DNA of 64,000 nucleotides from Conservatibacter flavescens (GCF_002795425.1 NZ_PHHA01000003.1:124001-188000); one strand, 5' to 3'; shown: positions 51,032 through 60,006, counted from the stretch's first letter. Numbers and translations are program-made. The notes: generated from the sequence alone by a model not told the origin.

Positions 51032-51766
51032 ATGAGCGAATTTTCACTTTATTTGGGCGAATTAGTTGGCACTGCGTTTTTTATGGTGTTGGGCTTAAGT
51101 GTCTGTGCCAATATTTCTTTGAAAAAATCAGGAATGTATGGCAGTGGTGGCTTATTGGCTGCTTGCGGTTGGGGGCTCTCCATGGTGTCCATCGCCGTAA
51201 TTTTCGGGCCTGCAACAGGGGCGCACGTTAATCCTGCCGTGACGATTGGATTCTGGTTAGGGGGTAATTTTCCTGGCCATTTGGTATTTGGTTATATTGT
51301 TGCCCAGTTTTTAGGGGCATTTATCGGTGCGCTGATTGTTTGGCAATTATTTAAAGATCATTTAGATGAAGAAGACAATCCAAATAGTCAGTTAGGTAGC
51401 TTCGCGACTATCGCTTCAAATCGTAATAATTGGCGTAATTTGCTGTCAGAAATTGTCGCAACCTTTTCTTTAATGTTTATTTTGTTAAGTCTTGGTCATC
51501 AATCACCGGCAAACGGTGTAGCCATGTTTTTTGTATTTGCCGGCGTAGCGGGCGGTGTGATGTCCTTTGGTGGTTTGACAGGCTATGCTATTAATCCCGC
51601 CCGTGATTTTATGCCGAGATTAGTGCATGCATTGATTCCTTTGAAAAATAAAGGTTCTTCTAATTGGGATTATGCTTGGGTGCCGATTGTTGGTCCTATC
51701 ATCGGTTCAATATTAGCTGCGCTGCTATATCGTAGCTTATTTAGTCAGCTTATTTCCGGTGTTTGA
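51032..51766 (+). CDS. MIP-family aquaglyceroporin
   Basis: 244 residues, six membrane helices with two half-helices. The two NPA boxes are HVNPAVTIGFWLGG and AINPARDFMPRLVH. The Asp after NPAR is the GlpF-type residue, so it should pass small polyols as well as water. AAGGAGAGG precedes the start. I recall a similar gene near this cluster in H. influenzae. It is placed next to erythronate/threonate genes and not with glp genes, so a C4 polyol such as erythritol is conceivable. Confidence 0.82.
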   Translation: MSEFSLYLGELVGTAFFMVLGLSVCANISLKKSGMYGSGGLLAACGWGLSMVSIAVIFGPATGAHVNPAVTIGFWLGGNFPGHLVFGYIVAQFLGAFIGALIVWQLFKDHLDEEDNPNSQLGSFATIASNRNNWRNLLSEIVATFSLMFILLSLGHQSPANGVAMFFVFAGVAGGVMSFGGLTGYAINPARDFMPRLVHALIPLKNKGSSNWDYAWVPIVGPIIGSILAALLYRSLFSQLISGV

Positions 51767-51776
51767 GGTATATTCT

Positions 51777-53117
51777 ATGTTTAAAAAAATTCTGTTTGCT
51801 TCCTCGCTTTGCCTATTTGCATGTCCTCTCTTTGCCAATGGCGAGGACTCTCCTCAACCGCCTAGCCTGATTAAGGCCACCTTGTTGGCGGAAATTACGC
51901 CCAAAGGACAAAAAATCAGTGGCGTGGCATTGGAATATGAAGGAGAAATTTTATCCGGCAGTGATTTAACTGACCTTTATGCAGTAAAAACCAGTTTGGA
52001 TCAAAAGGATAAAGCGCCTCGTCGTATTATGCGGGCTTATACCAACAATCAACCCGCCATGAGTGCTCAGGCAAAAGCGGGAAAATTTGTCATTATTGAG
52101 CTTAATCCTCGTGATAATAATGCTGATTTGTATGCGATTCAAAAAGAAAACGAGCAGCCGAAGAAGTTTAAGGCAAAAGATAATGCCGGAAATTTTGTTG
52201 AGGTTGAGAAAGTACAAGCAAATAGCGTACCGCACTATTATGATGACCGTTTGGTTTATCACATTCAGCAAACCGGTTTGCTCAAATTGCGTAATGGCAA
52301 AACCTTAGATAAAACGCAGATTGAACAAAGTGCGGTTAAAAATCAGGTAAAAACCCCTTATTTGGATGATTTTTCGGCTCATACGGTCAGCCTAAATCAG
52401 CCCGATAACCAACTACATTACCGCTTATACGTTCCGCAAGATAAGCAAACCCAACCTTATCCACTGACGATTTTCCTACATGGCTCTGGGCAAGTCGGGA
52501 AAGATAACCTCGCGCACATGCTTTCCAGCAAGGGGGCGATTTCTACCTTGCAATATGAAAAGGGCTTTGTGTTGGCTCCGCAATATACCCAAGTGTTCGA
52601 TCCTTTTGATACAAAAGGCATCCACTGGCAAACGGAAAATCGTCAAAACCTGGTGCTGAAAATGATTGATGACACGCTAAAGGCCTATCCTAATATTGAT
52701 CAAAATCGGATTTATTTAGTTGGGCTTTCTCGTGGCTCAGAGGGAGCATTAAATCTGTTATTAAAACGACCGCACTTTTTTGCCGGAGCATTGCTGATGA
52801 GCGGGCGAGAAGCCGGCACGGTAGAATGGATTGATGGTAACGCGACGAAAGCCATGCTTGAGCCGATTAAACAGATACCGATGTGGTTTTTCCACAGCAA
52901 GGAAGACAAAATTTCTCCGGTGTCAGGTTCACGTATTAATGTGGCGTTGTTAAAAGCATTAAATGCGCCGAATGTCCGCTATACGGAATTCAGCTTCGAG
53001 CAGGCTGGGGATAACGGCATTATTAATAATAATGCTCATAACACATGGGACAGTGTCTTTAACAGTCCCGAAGTGATGACATGGCTGTTACAGCAACAAT
53101 TAACAGAGAGTAAATAA
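51777..53117 (+). CDS. Secreted alpha/beta hydrolase (esterase/peptidase-like)
   Basis: 446 residues from the ATG at 51777. The signal peptide is MFKKILFASSLCLFACPLFA, probably cut before NG. Residues about 30-200 form an N-terminal domain I do not recognise. The C-terminal half is a prolyl-oligopeptidase-like hydrolase: oxyanion loop LTIFLHGSGQVGKDN, nucleophile Ser318 in LVGLSRGSEGA, and candidate acid and histidine near HSKEDKISPVSGS and NNNAHNTWD. Two uptake words lie inside. It starts 10 bp after the aquaglyceroporin and ends against the next hydrolase gene. Substrate unknown. Confidence 0.8.
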   Translation: MFKKILFASSLCLFACPLFANGEDSPQPPSLIKATLLAEITPKGQKISGVALEYEGEILSGSDLTDLYAVKTSLDQKDKAPRRIMRAYTNNQPAMSAQAKAGKFVIIELNPRDNNADLYAIQKENEQPKKFKAKDNAGNFVEVEKVQANSVPHYYDDRLVYHIQQTGLLKLRNGKTLDKTQIEQSAVKNQVKTPYLDDFSAHTVSLNQPDNQLHYRLYVPQDKQTQPYPLTIFLHGSGQVGKDNLAHMLSSKGAISTLQYEKGFVLAPQYTQVFDPFDTKGIHWQTENRQNLVLKMIDDTLKAYPNIDQNRIYLVGLSRGSEGALNLLLKRPHFFAGALLMSGREAGTVEWIDGNATKAMLEPIKQIPMWFFHSKEDKISPVSGSRINVALLKALNAPNVRYTEFSFEQAGDNGIINNNAHNTWDSVFNSPEVMTWLLQQQLTESK

Positions 53118-54911
53118 ATGAAAAAAAGCTATTTTTGGACCGCACTTTTTTTGTGCTTGAGTCTTATTTTTGCCTATTTCGGTTCCCGTATTGATCGTGA
53201 TTTCGGACGTATTGAGGTCAGCACGGTGAGCTTTATGACCGAAGAGGGACAACCCATGGTGGCGAAGTTGTATCGTCCGATTTCCGCTACTGCTGAAACG
53301 CCAAAACCGGCATTATTGGCATTACACGGTTATCAAAGTGACAAAGAAGCGACCAATACCTTTGGGGCATTAGAACTTGCCAAACGAGGATTTGTGGTGT
53401 TAGCCATTGACCATTTCGGACACGGTTATTCCACGAAATTACCGGCCTCCAATAAAAATATGAGTGGTGCCAATAATGGGTATCAATACTTGAAAACATT
53501 GCCCTTTGTGGACAAAAACCGCTTAGGTATTTTCGGTCATTCTACGGGGGCATTAAATGCTATTCGGGTCGCAAAATTAAATCCGGATCATAAGGCAATC
53601 AATGGGTTAAGTAGCAATGGCGGTGATGAAACACTGAATAACTATTTGCTCACTCAAGGCTTATATGAGGAAATCGGCGGCTATCGGGAGCGTATCTTCC
53701 CCGTGAAAGATTTGGTGAATAACGAGGCGCGTCTTAAAGCCTTTTCCTTGCCGGCAAATGAAACGTTGAAATGGGATCATACTTACGGCGATATGACTGA
53801 CGGTTCGGCACGTCGTGCGGCATTAGTAGACGGCACACATTTAGGCGTGATGATTGATGATCAAAGCAATACAGAAGCAATTTTATGGTTTAATCAAACG
53901 CTACAAAATGGTGAAAAAGATGCAGATTGGCTTGAACCGCATAAACAAACCTATTGGTATAAAGAGTTTTCCGGTTTGTTTGCATTAGGTTTTGCCTTAA
54001 TCTCTGCTTTATTTTTAGCCAACGGTTTATTAAAAACCAATTACTTTGCAGTGGCGACTAAAACTGTGACAAAACAGACCGCACTTTCTCCCCGTCAATG
54101 GCGGCTGTTTACCCTTATCAACATTCTTGTCACCCTTATTCTTTACCCAGTATTCACCCAGTGGGGCGGTGCAAACGAACCTATCGCTTCCGTATTGTCG
54201 TTTATGCCGTTAGAAATGGGGAATGGGATTATCACTTGGTTGGTGGTAAGTGGTATAGTCAGTTTGATTTTCTTTAAATTATGGCAAAAATCGACCGCAC
54301 TTTCGTTGGCAGAGTTTGGTGTATTGAGTAAATCATCGAAGCTATCTACTGCTGGAGTTATCATCAGAAGCCTTGTTCTGAGTTTAATTCTCGTGGTTTG
54401 GCTCTATCTCATTGCTTTTGCGGTACATCAACTTTGGGGTGTGGAACTACGTTTCTTATGGCCACTCTTAAAGCCATTGACGACGGAACGTTTCGCTTTA
54501 TTTATACCGTATTGGCTGCCGATTTTCGCCTTTTTCTTAATCTTTAACGGCTTAATTCTGTCCGTACAAATGAAACAAGCCATCGGCAATTCATTCACCG
54601 GCACGTTATTAAGCTGGACATTGAAATCTGCTATCTTTGCCGTCGGCGGGTTAGCAATCCTCTGGCTGTTCCATTTTGTGCCGAATTTTCTGCAAATCGG
54701 GCCGGGTTTTGACCTTATTGGCTTACCGCAATTCGGTGGACGTTGGATGATGATGTTAGCGGTCATTATTCCGCAATTTGTCGTGTTTATTTTCATCAAT
54801 CACTGGTGTTATCTAAAAACGGGTTACATCTACTTTGGGGTGTTTTTTACCTCGTTGTTGATGACATGGATTTTAGTCGGAGGGCAAGTGATTGGTCGGT
54901 TCTTGGCGTGA
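53118..54911 (+). CDS. Membrane-anchored alpha/beta hydrolase with polytopic C-terminus
   Basis: 597 residues, starting directly after the previous stop. An N-terminal membrane helix (about 5-22) leads into an alpha/beta hydrolase (about 33-265): ALLALHGYQSDKE, VLAIDHFGHGYS, nucleophile Ser142 in FGHSTGALNA, and a candidate histidine in DGTHLGVM. Residues about 285-597 are largely membrane-spanning, with at least seven segments and no recognised motif. The hydrolase domain probably faces the periplasm. Several uptake words lie inside (about 53140, 54078, 54295). Function unknown; paired with the secreted hydrolase. Confidence 0.78.
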   Translation: MKKSYFWTALFLCLSLIFAYFGSRIDRDFGRIEVSTVSFMTEEGQPMVAKLYRPISATAETPKPALLALHGYQSDKEATNTFGALELAKRGFVVLAIDHFGHGYSTKLPASNKNMSGANNGYQYLKTLPFVDKNRLGIFGHSTGALNAIRVAKLNPDHKAINGLSSNGGDETLNNYLLTQGLYEEIGGYRERIFPVKDLVNNEARLKAFSLPANETLKWDHTYGDMTDGSARRAALVDGTHLGVMIDDQSNTEAILWFNQTLQNGEKDADWLEPHKQTYWYKEFSGLFALGFALISALFLANGLLKTNYFAVATKTVTKQTALSPRQWRLFTLINILVTLILYPVFTQWGGANEPIASVLSFMPLEMGNGIITWLVVSGIVSLIFFKLWQKSTALSLAEFGVLSKSSKLSTAGVIIRSLVLSLILVVWLYLIAFAVHQLWGVELRFLWPLLKPLTTERFALFIPYWLPIFAFFLIFNGLILSVQMKQAIGNSFTGTLLSWTLKSAIFAVGGLAILWLFHFVPNFLQIGPGFDLIGLPQFGGRWMMMLAVIIPQFVVFIFINHWCYLKTGYIYFGVFFTSLLMTWILVGGQVIGRFLA

Positions 54912-54940
54912 TGATATATAAATTAACAAAATGTGCGGTT

Positions 54941-55058
54941 TTTTGACCGCACTTAAACTGTTGCAAGGTGTTATATTTTTTGGGGGCGTATGACATACGT
55001 CCCCTATCCTGTTAGGTTTGCCAATAATCTGTGTGCGGTTTTTTAACCGCACTTTGTT
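54941..55058. repeat. Three consecutive hairpins between convergent genes
   Basis: GTGCGGTTTTTTGACCGCAC (54944-54963), a near-perfect palindrome GGGGGCGTATG-A-CATACGTCCCC (54982-55004) and GTGCGGTTTTTTAACCGCAC (55033-55052) lie in a row. The outer two are uptake-sequence dyads with tight T-rich loops and likely terminate the gene on each side. Confidence 0.75.
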
Positions 55059-55069
55059 TATGTTCAGTA

Positions 55070-55933
55070 TTAAGCAGAAGAAGCATGTTTCTTTTGTGCT
55101 TCTTGGTCTGCTTCTTTTTTGATGGCCAAAGCAATGGCTAAGGTTTGTACAAGGGTCATGGTTGCGGATTGAGAGCGGAAACCATGAATTTGTGCTTCCT
55201 TAATAACAAATGAGGCATCACTAAAGGTTAATAATGGGCTGATTTGGCTATCTGTTATCGCAATTTGTTTAATGCCTTTTTGCGCCGTCGTGTTCATAAT
55301 TTCTATTGTTTCTTTCGCATAAGGCGAAAAACTAATCGCCACAATAGCATCGCCTTCTTTTACTTGGCTAAGCTGCTCATCAAACATGCCCCCTAATCCA
55401 TTGATGATAAAAGAACGGGTATCTAGATGATGTAAAGCATAGTCTAGATAGCATGCGATACTAAAAGAACGTTTGAGGCCAATAATAAAAATATTATTGG
55501 CGGTATGTAAAATATCGACAGCGGCCTCAAGTTGAGCCAAAGAAGTTTGGTTAGCAAGTTGGTGTAACGCTTGACTATTTGCATGAGCAAAGACATTTAA
55601 AATATCGCTGGCAGATTCTTGCACATCTTGTTTGGGTTCTAATTGGCGTAAAATCTGTAATCTTTCGGTATAATTTGCGGTTTCCTCCATTAAATTTTCG
55701 CGAAATATTTGTTTCATTTCATTAAAGCCGCTAAACCCGAAGTTGTTGGCAAAGCGAATGAGAGTAGAAGGAGGAACATCCGCTTTTTCAGCGATCACGG
55801 CAACGGTATCAAAGACAATGCTATTATGGTTATCTAATATATAGCGCGCAACCTGCTTTAAACGTTTGCTGAGAGAATCGTATTGTTGCCGAATTTCATT
55901 TTGTAAATTAATGAGTTGAGAGGAGTCTTGCAT
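55070..55933 (-). CDS. MurR/RpiR-family regulator, probable inositol regulator
   Basis: 287 residues from the ATG at 55933; an extension of 17 residues upstream is less family-like. The N-terminal RpiR helix-turn-helix domain has DTVAVIAEKADVPPSTLIRF. The C-terminal SIS domain binds a phosphosugar: NIFIIGLKRSFSIACYLDYA and GDAIVAISFSPYAKETIE. It lies 140 bp after iolB on the same strand within the inositol genes. RpiR-type IolR proteins are known in other Proteobacteria, so inositol control is the natural inference. Confidence 0.85.
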   Translation of the reverse strand: MQDSSQLINLQNEIRQQYDSLSKRLKQVARYILDNHNSIVFDTVAVIAEKADVPPSTLIRFANNFGFSGFNEMKQIFRENLMEETANYTERLQILRQLEPKQDVQESASDILNVFAHANSQALHQLANQTSLAQLEAAVDILHTANNIFIIGLKRSFSIACYLDYALHHLDTRSFIINGLGGMFDEQLSQVKEGDAIVAISFSPYAKETIEIMNTTAQKGIKQIAITDSQISPLLTFSDASFVIKEAQIHGFRSQSATMTLVQTLAIALAIKKEADQEAQKKHASSA

Positions 55934-56073
55934 AAGTTTATCTCTAAATAAAACATAGCAGAATGAGCCGTAGCCATTCTTCAATGATTGAAAAGTAATG
56001 TTATGGCTATACTATAATTTATGTCGCATTAAAAATAAACAAAGATTATTCTCTCAGCAAAGATTGTTAGCGG

Positions 56074-56907
56074 TTATTCTTTAAATTTATTTGCATATTC
56101 TTCGCTATTAATCCATTGATGATCTTTTTCCCAGGTAAAACGCCATTTTCTTACCGGCCCAGCCATGACATTGAGGTAGTAATTATTATAACCCGCAATA
56201 GTTGATACTGGGTGGTAGCCGCGAGGTACTTGAACAACATCACCATCATAAACGGCCATACATTCATCAAGACTACGATCGTCAGTATACACGCGTTGTA
56301 GTGCGAAGCCTTGAGCCGGTTCAAAACGATGATAATACGTTTCTTCTAAATAGGTTTCAGTTTCACTGTTTTTGTCATCATGTTTGTGGCTTGGGAAAGA
56401 ACTGGTATTCCCTTCATCTGTGAAGACTTCTACAACTAATAGACTGTCAGCTAATTCGGTTTCAGGCAAAATATTATGAACAAGACGTTTGTTATTGCCG
56501 TAACCGCGTTTTTCAACACCAACATCTTCAGGACGAATTAAACGTACAGGTAAATGACCATTACTTGGTGCTCGGCAGACGGCAAGTTCTAGATAAGTTT
56601 CCGCCTGAATATGTACTTGTTGATGATGAGGTACATAAACTGAATAAGGCGGAATACGCTCAAAAGGAGTTTGACGGTTGCCTATATTTTCAAAAGTGTG
56701 TGCTTCGGTTTGGATAGTGGCTTTTCCTGCTACGAGGACAAAACATGCTTCTGTTGTGTCTGTTTGAAAGGAAAGCGTTTGTTTTGGTTGTAGATGGTAC
56801 ATTTCAAATCCAACATATTCCCAACCCGCACTTTGGGGAGTAACGTTTTGTACTTCACCATTTGCTTTTGGATGGGCTTTTTGGGATTTAGAAAGTAATT
56901 TGCTCAT
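56074..56907 (-). CDS. iolB: 5-deoxy-glucuronate isomerase
   Basis: 277 residues from the ATG at 56907 (GGAGA site); a GTG four codons upstream is inside that site. IolB is a two-cupin metalloenzyme that isomerises 5-deoxy-glucuronate to 5-dehydro-2-deoxygluconate. Metal-site text: FPSHKHDDKNSETETYLEETYYH, given here only in part as SFPSHKHD and ETYLEETYYHRF, plus VVQVPRGYHPV and YYLNVMAGP. Divergent from iolA across a 225-bp control region. Confidence 0.94.
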   Translation of the reverse strand: MSKLLSKSQKAHPKANGEVQNVTPQSAGWEYVGFEMYHLQPKQTLSFQTDTTEACFVLVAGKATIQTEAHTFENIGNRQTPFERIPPYSVYVPHHQQVHIQAETYLELAVCRAPSNGHLPVRLIRPEDVGVEKRGYGNNKRLVHNILPETELADSLLVVEVFTDEGNTSSFPSHKHDDKNSETETYLEETYYHRFEPAQGFALQRVYTDDRSLDECMAVYDGDVVQVPRGYHPVSTIAGYNNYYLNVMAGPVRKWRFTWEKDHQWINSEEYANKFKE

Positions 56908-56925
56908 GATGGTCTCCACAATATT

Positions 56926-56941
56926 TGGTTTAATTATTTCA
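56926..56941. promoter_or_regulatory. Imperfect copy of the inositol palindrome, iolB side
   Basis: TGGTTTAATTATTTCA matches 13 of 16 positions of the palindrome at 57041 and lies 18 bp upstream of the iolB start. Confidence 0.4.
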
Positions 56942-56987
56942 AATCATACCGAGTTAGATAAATTTCACTATCAAATTTTTTTAAATT

Positions 56988-57003
56988 TGTTAGCTAGATC
57001 ACA
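56988..57003. promoter_or_regulatory. CRP-like site between iolB and iolA
   Basis: TGTTAGCTAGATCACA fits TGTGA-N6-TCACA with one change, between the two divergent genes. Confidence 0.55.
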
Positions 57004-57040
57004 AAGTGAATTAAAATTTTAATTTTGATTTTTGTTTAAT

Positions 57041-57056
57041 TGAAATAATTATTTCA
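57041..57056. promoter_or_regulatory. Perfect 16-bp palindrome, candidate inositol operator
   Basis: TGAAATAATTATTTCA is fully self-complementary and has the GAA-N-TTC layout known for rhizobial RpiR-type IolR. A -10-like TATACT lies at 57075, so it would overlap the -35 region of iolA. Near copies lie at 56926 and 60007. Confidence 0.6.
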
Positions 57057-57132
57057 TTTTGGTAAGCTGATACATATACTATCAACAATACTTGTTCAAT
57101 TTTAACCGCACTTATTTAAAAAGGAGTAAAGA

Positions 57133-58641
57133 ATGGAAACAGTATTAAACTTTATTAATGGTAAACAAGTAGCGAGTAAAGGGACGACTGTGTCTCCAAT
57201 CTATAATCCCGCAACCGGTGAGCAAATTCGTCAGGTTGTGATGAGCACCGCAGAAGAAGCTAAAGAAGCAGTAGATGTGGCACATCGCGCTTTTGCTAGC
57301 TGGTCTGCAACACCGCCTTTACGTCGCGCGCGAGTGCTATTTAAATTTAAAGAATTATTAGAAAGAGATTTTGATAAGCTGGCGCGTATTATTACAGAAG
57401 AGCATGGTAAAACCTATTCTGATTCTATTGGAGAATTACAGCGTGGTTTGGAAGTTGTGGAATTTGCTTGTGGTATTCCGCATTTACTTAAAGGTGAATT
57501 TTCTGAACAAGTTGGGCGCGGGATTGATGTTCATTCTACCATGCAACCTTTGGGAGTGGCCGTTGGGATTACACCATTTAACTTTCCCGCAATGGTGCCG
57601 ATGTGGATGTTCCCTGTCGCATTAGCTTGTGGTAATACTTTTATCTTAAAACCGTCAAAAACGGATCCGTCTTTATCTATTTACTTAGCTGAGTTATTAA
57701 AAGAAGCGGGTTTGCCAGATGGTGTATTTAATGTGGTGCAGGGTGAACGCGAAGATAATGAGGTTATTATACGTGATCCTAGAGTGCAAGCAGTGAGTTT
57801 TGTCGGTTCCACACCGGTGGCCGCGAGTGTATATCGTGTGTGCGCAGAACATGGCAAACGCGTACAGGCATTAGGCGCGGCTAAAAATCATGCTTTAATC
57901 ATGCCTGATGCTGATATTGAATCGACAGCAAATGCTTTATTGGGCGCTGCTTATGGGGCTGCTGGAGAGCGTTGTATGGCGCTATCAGTTGCGGTGACCA
58001 TTGATGATGCCACTGCGGATAAATTAATTGAAACGCTTGTTCCAAAAGTGAATGCATTGCGTTATGGGCCAGGTATACCGAAAGAGGGCGAAAAAGAAAA
58101 TGATTTTGGGCCATTGATTACGCAACAGCATTTAGATCGTGTAACCGGTTACATTGATAGCGGTGTGGAAGAAGGCGCGACCTTGCTAGTAGACGGTCGC
58201 GGTAAAAAGCCGAGTGGCCACGAAAAAGGCTATTTTATTGGTGGTACATTATTTGATAATGTCACCCGTTCAATGCGTATTTACAAAGAGGAAATTTTTG
58301 GTCCTGTACTTTGTATTGTGAGAGCGAAGAGTTTTGAGGAAGCGATAAAATTAATTAATGAGCACCCTTATGGCAACGGTACGGCAATCTTTACTAATGA
58401 TGGTGGGGCTGCACGTGAGTTTTCTTATCATATCCAAGCCGGAATGGTAGGGATTAATGTCCCAGTTCCGGTGCCTATCGCTTATCACTGTTTTGGTGGT
58501 TGGAAACATTCTGCCTATACCCAGCTTAATGCTTATGGTCCTGATAGTGTGCGTTTTTACACAAAAATGAAAACCATCACAACACGTTGGCCGGATCAAT
58601 ATCATATTGAGAATGCGGCATTTAGTATGCCAACGCTTTAA
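57133..58641 (+). CDS. iolA: Methylmalonate-semialdehyde dehydrogenase (CoA-acylating)
   Basis: 502 residues, aldehyde dehydrogenase superfamily. IolA converts malonate semialdehyde to acetyl-CoA and CO2, the last inositol step. Family text: PLGVAVGITPFNFPAMVPMW, FVGSTPVAASVY, the catalytic Cys281 in AAGERCMALS, and KEEIFGPVLCIVRA. AAGGAG precedes the start, and an uptake word lies in the leader at about 57105. A strong hairpin follows the stop. Confidence 0.94.
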   Translation: METVLNFINGKQVASKGTTVSPIYNPATGEQIRQVVMSTAEEAKEAVDVAHRAFASWSATPPLRRARVLFKFKELLERDFDKLARIITEEHGKTYSDSIGELQRGLEVVEFACGIPHLLKGEFSEQVGRGIDVHSTMQPLGVAVGITPFNFPAMVPMWMFPVALACGNTFILKPSKTDPSLSIYLAELLKEAGLPDGVFNVVQGEREDNEVIIRDPRVQAVSFVGSTPVAASVYRVCAEHGKRVQALGAAKNHALIMPDADIESTANALLGAAYGAAGERCMALSVAVTIDDATADKLIETLVPKVNALRYGPGIPKEGEKENDFGPLITQQHLDRVTGYIDSGVEEGATLLVDGRGKKPSGHEKGYFIGGTLFDNVTRSMRIYKEEIFGPVLCIVRAKSFEEAIKLINEHPYGNGTAIFTNDGGAAREFSYHIQAGMVGINVPVPVPIAYHCFGGWKHSAYTQLNAYGPDSVRFYTKMKTITTRWPDQYHIENAAFSMPTL

Positions 58642-58649
58642 TTTTAATA

Positions 58650-58680
58650 AAAAGGAAGATTTAGGTCTTCCTTTTTCTCT
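58650..58680 (+). terminator. Terminator/attenuator after iolA
   Basis: AAAAGGAAGA and TCTTCCTTTT form a 10-bp stem with a 6-base loop, followed by a T-rich run. The next gene of the same operon starts 20 bp later, so read-through must occur or that gene has another promoter. Confidence 0.75.
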
Positions 58681-58699
58681 TTTTATTCAAGGAGTTGCT

Positions 58700-59836
58700 A
58701 TGAAAAAAGTGCGTATTGGTTTGATTGGTACGGGGTATATTGGGCGTTGCCATGCGATTGCGTATGCCCAAGCTCCGACTGTATTTCCATTGGAAGCAAA
58801 GTTAGAGTTAGAGTATCTCGCGGAGATTACGCCGGAATTAGCCGCACAAAAAGCGAAAGAGTTTGGTTTTAATCGCTCAACAGCTCATTGGCAAGATGTT
58901 GTGAATGATCCTAATGTAGATGTTATAGATATTTGCACGCCCAATTTTTTACATAAAGACATAGCATTGGCTGCGATAGCAAAAGGCAAGCATGTCTATT
59001 CAGAAAAACCTCTAGCTTTGACGGCCCGTGATGCTAAGGAAATGTATGAGGCTGCACAACAGGCCGGTGTGTTAACGCTAGTTGGGTTTAATTACATCAA
59101 AAATCCAACGACACAATTAGCCCGTGAAATTATTGCTAATGGTGAAATTGGTGAAGTTGTGCATTTTTATGGCACACATAATGAAGATTATTTAGCAAAC
59201 CCAAATACACCGCTAGATTGGCATTGTATTAAAGAAAAAGCTGGATTGGGCGCACTAGGCGATCTTGCTGCGCATATTGTGCAAATGTCGCAATATTTGT
59301 TAGGCAGTGACATTAAACAAGTGATTGGCGACAAAGAAACAGTGATTAAGCAGCGACCAAATCCGCAAAATCTCACAGAGTTATTAGCGGTAGAAAATGA
59401 AGATCAAGCGACCGCACTTGTGCGTTTTGAGAATGGTTGTATGGGGACAATAGAAACTTCTCGTATCGCTTGTGGGCGCAAAATGGGGCTTAGTTATGTG
59501 ATTACTGGAACAAAAGGTACGCTGACCTATACTCAAGAACGAATGGCTGAGCTGAAGCTTTATTTACATGATGATGATCCTGCAAGGCAGGGGTTTAAAA
59601 CGTTATTAACTGGCCCTCTTCATCCGGATTATAAAAATTTCTGTGTTAGTGCAGGGCATGGTATTGGTTTTAACGATCAGAAAACCGTAGAAATTCGTGA
59701 TTTGGTGAATGGTATAGCAAGTGGAAAAGCCATGTATCCGGATTTTGAAGAAGGATTTAAGGTATCACGTATTTTAGATGCAATCGCACTTTCGTGTGAG
59801 CAAAAACGTTGGGTGGAGGTGGATGAGGTTGCTTAA
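58700..59836 (+). CDS. Gfo/Idh/MocA-family oxidoreductase of the inositol cluster
   Basis: 378 residues from the ATG at 58700 (AAGGAG). The N-terminal cofactor fold has IGLIGTGYIGRCHAIAYA and the catalytic-lysine motif is YSEKPLALTARD. The Asp/His region is GLGALGDLAAHIVQM. It is longer than IolG (336) and clearly a different subgroup. Between iolA and inositol-type binding proteins, it may oxidise another inositol isomer (scyllo or chiro) or an inositol-derived sugar; not provable here. Confidence 0.8.
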   Translation: MKKVRIGLIGTGYIGRCHAIAYAQAPTVFPLEAKLELEYLAEITPELAAQKAKEFGFNRSTAHWQDVVNDPNVDVIDICTPNFLHKDIALAAIAKGKHVYSEKPLALTARDAKEMYEAAQQAGVLTLVGFNYIKNPTTQLAREIIANGEIGEVVHFYGTHNEDYLANPNTPLDWHCIKEKAGLGALGDLAAHIVQMSQYLLGSDIKQVIGDKETVIKQRPNPQNLTELLAVENEDQATALVRFENGCMGTIETSRIACGRKMGLSYVITGTKGTLTYTQERMAELKLYLHDDDPARQGFKTLLTGPLHPDYKNFCVSAGHGIGFNDQKTVEIRDLVNGIASGKAMYPDFEEGFKVSRILDAIALSCEQKRWVEVDEVA

Positions 59837-59878
59837 TTTTTGATTCATTTCACCCTATTTTTGAAAAATTTTTTTGAT

Positions 59879-59908
59879 AAGCGATTTGATATGAAATCGC
59901 TTTTTTAT
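59879..59908 (+). terminator. Intrinsic terminator after the Gfo/Idh/MocA gene
   Basis: AAGCGATTT-GATATG-AAATCGCTT is a 9-bp stem with a 6-base loop followed by TTTTATTTTTTTT. Confidence 0.85.
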
Positions 59909-59937
59909 TTTTTTAAGGGTTTTAATGATAAAAAAGA

Positions 59938-59953
59938 TGAGATCTATTTCACA
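59938..59953 (+). promoter_or_regulatory. CRP-like site upstream of the ABC transporter genes
   Basis: TGAGATCTATTTCACA fits TGTGA-N6-TCACA with one change, about 160 bp upstream of the first binding-protein gene. Confidence 0.5.
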
Positions 59954-60006
59954 AATTTGTAACTTCATGATTGCAAGTGATAGAACGTTAATGGTACATA
60001 TACCAA

